Shown here: positions 4,718 to 5,747 of the stretch, in pieces | How positions within the stretch are numbered: the stretch's first letter is position 1 | Layout: every line of letters begins with the position of its first letter | Source of the DNA: Anaerolineaceae bacterium | GTDB taxonomy: Bacteria > Chloroflexota > Anaerolineae > 4572-78 | NCBI GenBank assembly: GCA_024762375.1 | Contig: JANTHQ010000148.1 | Span: forward strand, 1-5,747 | Direction of reading: 5' to 3' | Length of the DNA: 5,747 bases | Translations under genes and position numbers: made by a program | Notes under the pieces: model-generated | Database searches by the model: none | What the model was told of the DNA's origin: nothing | What the model saw: the letters and a program-made list of their open reading frames with translations, nothing else

Positions 4718-5747
4718 GTGCCCATAAAAATATTGCCGCAAACAGTCGCCGATAAAATCGCCGCCGGCGAGGTGGTGGAACGTCCTGCATCGGTGGTGAA
4801 AGAGTTGATTGAAAATGCCATCGATGCCGGTGCGTCTGCCATTCGGGTGGAAATAACCGGTGGGGGCAAACAGCGCATCAAAATTGCCGATGATGGCGCC
4901 GGTATCCCCGCTGATGAAGTGCCGCTGGCGTTTCAGCGCCATGCCACCAGCAAACTTTCCACAATTGAAGAACTGTTTCAGGTGCGGACGCTCGGCTTCC
5001 GCGGCGAAGCGCTGGCATCCATTGCCGCCGTTTCGCAATTGACCATGATTTCGCGCCCGGCGGCCCAGCCCAGCGGCGCTCAAATCCGCATCGAAGGCGG
5101 CGTGCGGCAATCGCTGTCGCCCGTGGGTGCCCCGGCAGGAACCATCATCACGGTGGACAACCTTTTTTTCAACGTTCCCGCGCGGCTGAAATTTTTGAAA
5201 GCCGATGCCACCGAAACGGGGCACGTTTTTCGGATTGTGAGCCATTACGCGCTGGCATATCCTGAAATTCGATTTTCACTGCACAGCAGCGGACGGCAGG
5301 TGTTCCAAACCGATGGCAGCGGAGAATTGTATGATGTGCTCGTGTCGGTGTGGAAATTGGACACAGCACAGCAGATGGTTCCCGTGCAGGGCGAAAATGA
5401 CGGTATCACCGTCAGCGGATATGTCGGCACACCCGCACTGCATCGCGGCCAGCGCGACCATCTCATCTTTTTTGTGAACCGCCGCTGGATTCAAGACCGC
5501 GCGCTGGCAACAGCAGTGGCGCAGGCATACCACACCTTTCTGCCCATCGGACGGCATCCGGTGGCGGTACTCAATATTTCGCTGCCGCCGGAAGATGTGG
5601 ATGTGAATGTGCATCCCACCAAAGCCGAAGTGAAATTTCGCGCACCGAATGCCGTTTTTTCGGCGGTGCAGCGACCGGTGCGCGCTGCGGTACTGCAAGA
5701 ATCGCCGATGGTGCGCGCCGTGCAATCGCTGGATGCGGCGGGCGGTT
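4718..5747 (+). CDS. mutL: DNA mismatch repair protein MutL (3' partial)
   Basis: MutL is the ATPase that links mismatch recognition by MutS to downstream strand incision. The first 343 codons are present and the frame is open to the right edge. The GHKL ATPase motifs are clear: Glu29 and Asn33 in VVKELIENAIDAGA, DDGAGI (58-63), HATSKL (75-80) and GFRGEALASI (93-102). NLFFNVPARLKFLK (148-161) and FVNRRWIQDRAL (252-263) mark the rest of the N-terminal region, and VNVHPTKAEVKF carries the conserved Lys302, like E. coli Lys307. The C-terminal dimerisation domain, and any endonuclease motif, lie outside. The GTG start gives MPIKILPQTVADKIAAGEVV, matching the family N-terminus; an in-frame ATG at 4679 would add 13 residues (MCADRNANRSGKF) not typical of MutL. 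Only a weak GGGGA (4708-4712) precedes the GTG. Confidence 0.96.
   Translation, partial: MPIKILPQTVADKIAAGEVVERPASVVKELIENAIDAGASAIRVEITGGGKQRIKIADDGAGIPADEVPLAFQRHATSKLSTIEELFQVRTLGFRGEALASIAAVSQLTMISRPAAQPSGAQIRIEGGVRQSLSPVGAPAGTIITVDNLFFNVPARLKFLKADATETGHVFRIVSHYALAYPEIRFSLHSSGRQVFQTDGSGELYDVLVSVWKLDTAQQMVPVQGENDGITVSGYVGTPALHRGQRDHLIFFVNRRWIQDRALATAVAQAYHTFLPIGRHPVAVLNISLPPEDVDVNVHPTKAEVKFRAPNAVFSAVQRPVRAAVLQESPMVRAVQSLDAAGG

Noticed and set aside
4658..5245. Reverse-strand open frame opposite mutL (195 codons)
   Set aside because: It covers the conserved MutL ATPase motifs on the other strand and its product resembles no protein family; it would also cross the mutL promoter and start region.
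1..5747. CRISPR arrays, tRNA or rRNA genes, insertion sequences
   Set aside because: No regularly spaced repeats, cloverleaf-like segments, transposase motifs or terminal inverted repeats were seen on either strand.

Overview
The window reads as one face of a cytochrome c maturation (Ccm, System I) locus followed by the start of a DNA mismatch-repair gene. All genes are on the + strand and tightly packed. The order ccmA-ccmB-ccmC-ccmD-like-ccdA, the very short CcmD-family protein, the beta-sandwich/cytochrome-type protein ahead of ccmA, and the moderately high GC with a mix of ATG and GTG starts suggest a Chloroflexota bacterium (Anaerolineae or a neighbouring class). That placement rests on recognised gene style, not on a marker search, so it is tentative. 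Codon use looks even throughout, with no sign of recent transfer, no mobile element, no RNA gene and no CRISPR array.

Layout. Positions 1-1272 hold the 3' part of a gene that begins outside the window. It encodes what looks like the end of a cytochrome c domain, a carboxypeptidase-regulatory-like beta-sandwich, a second extracytoplasmic region, one membrane helix and a short cytoplasmic helical tail. Its stop overlaps the ccmA start (ATGA). ccmA (1269-1955), ccmB (1976-2713), ccmC (2717-3454) and a 49-residue CcmD-like gene with a GTG start (3485-3634) follow with gaps of 30 bases or less and clear Shine-Dalgarno sites for ccmB, ccmC and the ccmD-like gene. A 133-base gap (3635-3767) carries a plausible promoter, a 10-base direct repeat and small inverted repeats, then ccdA (3768-4562), closed by a strong intrinsic terminator (4581-4608). 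A second, near-consensus promoter (4636-4664) drives mutL, which starts at 4718 (or 4679) and runs off the right edge.

How the genes work together. CcmA and CcmB form the ATPase and membrane part of the ABC complex. With CcmC and CcmD they load heme on the periplasmic chaperone CcmE and release holo-CcmE for attachment of heme to apocytochromes. CcdA passes electrons across the membrane to a thioredoxin-like reductant that keeps the CXXCH cysteines of apocytochromes reduced. CcmE, CcmF, CcmG and CcmH are not in the window and may lie upstream. The translationally coupled first gene may be a client cytochrome or an accessory factor. MutL is a separate transcription unit with an unrelated job.

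The points most worth a second look are the first gene's domain mix and coupling to ccmA, a lysine in place of the CcmA Q-loop glutamine, a serine in place of the acidic residue in the CcmC tryptophan-rich motif, and the ordered repeats ahead of ccdA. I saw no wholly new system.
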